From contig NZ_RXYB01000011.1 in assembly GCF_008086615.1 (NCBI RefSeq), positions 1 through 64,000 of the forward strand: a DNA stretch of 64,000 nt. The letters run 5' to 3'. Every line of letters starts with the position of its first letter. Within the stretch, counting starts at the first letter, position 1. The notes under the pieces are model-generated. The model did no database searches. It was given only the letters and a program-made list of their open reading frames with translations, and was not told where the DNA came from. This document shows, piece by piece, positions 63,208 to 64,000 of this stretch. Both the position numbers and the translations under genes were made by a program. The stretch is from Acetobacterium tundrae. Its GTDB lineage: Bacteria > Bacillota > Clostridia > Eubacteriales > Eubacteriaceae.

Positions 63208-64000
63208 TCAAAGTTTATTTATATTATCTGTTTTCTTACTTATTCTTTTTAAAAAGCCTTCTGATTTCAAAATTTTCAGAATAGCATCTACACCTGATTT
63301 TGACACTTGAAATTTTTCGATTGTTTCAATCGAATCAAAAATATTTATAACACTTCGCACCTCTGGGCCTTCAGCAATTAGCCCCAGCTCAATATTCTTG
63401 GATTCCAGCTGTCTTTTAATTCCGATTAAATCCTTAATCTCTTTTTCGTCCACTATGACGAGCTGGCTCATATCAATAAGAAAGATATACATTCCGGTTT
63501 TATTCATCTTTCCAATAAAAATACGGAGCTTGGAAATAAAGTTGACCTTTTCGGCTTTAAAAATGCTGACTACATATTTGCCTTTTATATCATTAAAGCC
63601 TTTTTCAATGAATCCCGCCATTTTATTTTCAAAATCTAAAAAAAAGTGTTGATCAGCAATTTTTTGTTTGTCATAACACTTAACAGCCATACAATAAAGT
63701 GTTTTTAAATCTTCCAGGAACTCAGCAACTTTAACATTGTTTTTCATTGAAGCCATCGCTCTTATTACCTGGTGGTGCAAGGACTTCAGATGATCAATTT
63801 CTTCACTGCTCATTCTAATCTGCTTATTAAAGTCGATTTTGCACAGCTGTATCAGAGTTTTGAGGATAATAACATTTAATTGATTATCAAACGCCATAAA
63901 ACGATAGTCATTTTGCGCCACCTTGCTTCTACTTAAATCCACGATATTTATTTTTTCTACATAGCTTACGTCGAAATTTGCATATAGCTCGGCTTCATCC
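63208..64000 (-). CDS. STAS-like protein upstream of cheR (5' end beyond the window)
   Basis: The frame is open to the right edge, 264 codons in the window. A GTG at 63942 lacks a ribosome binding site and coding-like sequence continues upstream of it (ELYANFDVSYVEKIN), so the start lies outside. The N-terminal part is helical. The C-terminal 100 residues (YIFLIDMSQLVIVDEKEIKD; IELGLIAEGPEVRSVINIF) look like a STAS/anti-sigma-antagonist domain. It is on the same strand as cheR, 195 bp away, so it may belong to this signalling locus. Function is unknown. Confidence 0.6.
   Translation of the reverse strand, partial: DEAELYANFDVSYVEKINIVDLSRSKVAQNDYRFMAFDNQLNVIILKTLIQLCKIDFNKQIRMSSEEIDHLKSLHHQVIRAMASMKNNVKVAEFLEDLKTLYCMAVKCYDKQKIADQHFFLDFENKMAGFIEKGFNDIKGKYVVSIFKAEKVNFISKLRIFIGKMNKTGMYIFLIDMSQLVIVDEKEIKDLIGIKRQLESKNIELGLIAEGPEVRSVINIFDSIETIEKFQVSKSGVDAILKILKSEGFLKRISKKTDNINKL

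Noticed and set aside
1-64000. tRNA, rRNA genes and CRISPR arrays
   Set aside because: No regularly spaced repeats, tRNA-like cloverleaf or rRNA segments were noticed when reading both strands; a dedicated search could not be run.

Overview
The window is low-GC Firmicute DNA and most resembles an acetogenic member of the Eubacteriaceae (Acetobacterium/Eubacterium type). The strongest evidence is a complete six-gene Rnf operon in the order rnfC-D-G-E-A-B, next to corrinoid/methyltetrahydrofolate methyltransferase genes of the kind acetogens use to feed methyl groups into the Wood-Ljungdahl pathway. No rRNA, tRNA, CRISPR array or complete mobile element was recognised. All identifications come from reading the sequence; no database search was run.

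Layout, left to right. (1) 1-2.6 kb: a minus-strand methyl-transfer locus with a corrinoid protein, two tandem GntR-type regulators, and the 5' part of a pterin-dependent methyltransferase. The last has its own consensus promoter with an inverted-repeat operator. (2) 2.8-12.5 kb: a minus-strand exopolysaccharide locus with a double-GT4 fusion, a membrane-anchored clan GH-A-like glycosidase, an unrecognised membrane-anchored protein, a HEAT-repeat membrane protein, a processive GT2 synthase, a ferritin-like protein and a GH16 lipoprotein. Spacing is very tight from the GH-A gene to the ferritin-like gene. (3) 13.1-19.1 kb: a D-2-hydroxyacid dehydrogenase converging on rnfCDGEAB. (4) 19.4-24.7 kb: an rsgA remnant lacking its 5' end, a heterodimeric ABC exporter pair and a divergent LysR regulator. 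(5) 24.8-29.6 kb: kdpFABC with a TPR-protein gene in front and no kdpDE. (6) 29.8-34.8 kb: three membrane glycosyltransferases of the polyprenyl-phosphate-sugar type. (7) 35.3-37.2 kb: a MerR/DHA2-MFS operon with a textbook MerR promoter. (8) 37.4-45.3 kb: bL25, an aminoglycoside-phosphotransferase-like pseudogene, and a MoeA / SAM-methyltransferase / FecCD-type metal-importer cluster ending in an IS3-family remnant. A 33-bp direct repeat brackets this stretch. (9) 45.3-50.3 kb: a visibly GC-richer MacB/FtsX-type ABC transporter with a two-component system. (10) 50.4-53.6 kb: a RelA/SpoT-domain synthetase, a DJ-1/PfpI protein and a divergent WYL regulator. (11) 53.7-64 kb: signalling genes, namely a broken GGDEF-EAL gene, a PAS-GGDEF-HD-GYP protein, a PAS-degenerate-GGDEF-EAL protein, and CheA, CheR and a STAS-like protein cut by the right edge.

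How they fit together: Rnf makes a Na+ or H+ gradient from reduced ferredoxin. The methyltransferases bring in methyl groups. The metal importer with MoeA plausibly supplies Mo/W for formate dehydrogenase, and Kdp handles K+ starvation. The c-di-GMP and chemotaxis genes are natural, though unproven, partners of the polysaccharide operon. The least-described systems are the GT2/HEAT/GH-A/GH16/ferritin-like polysaccharide operon and the repeat-bracketed MoeA-importer island.
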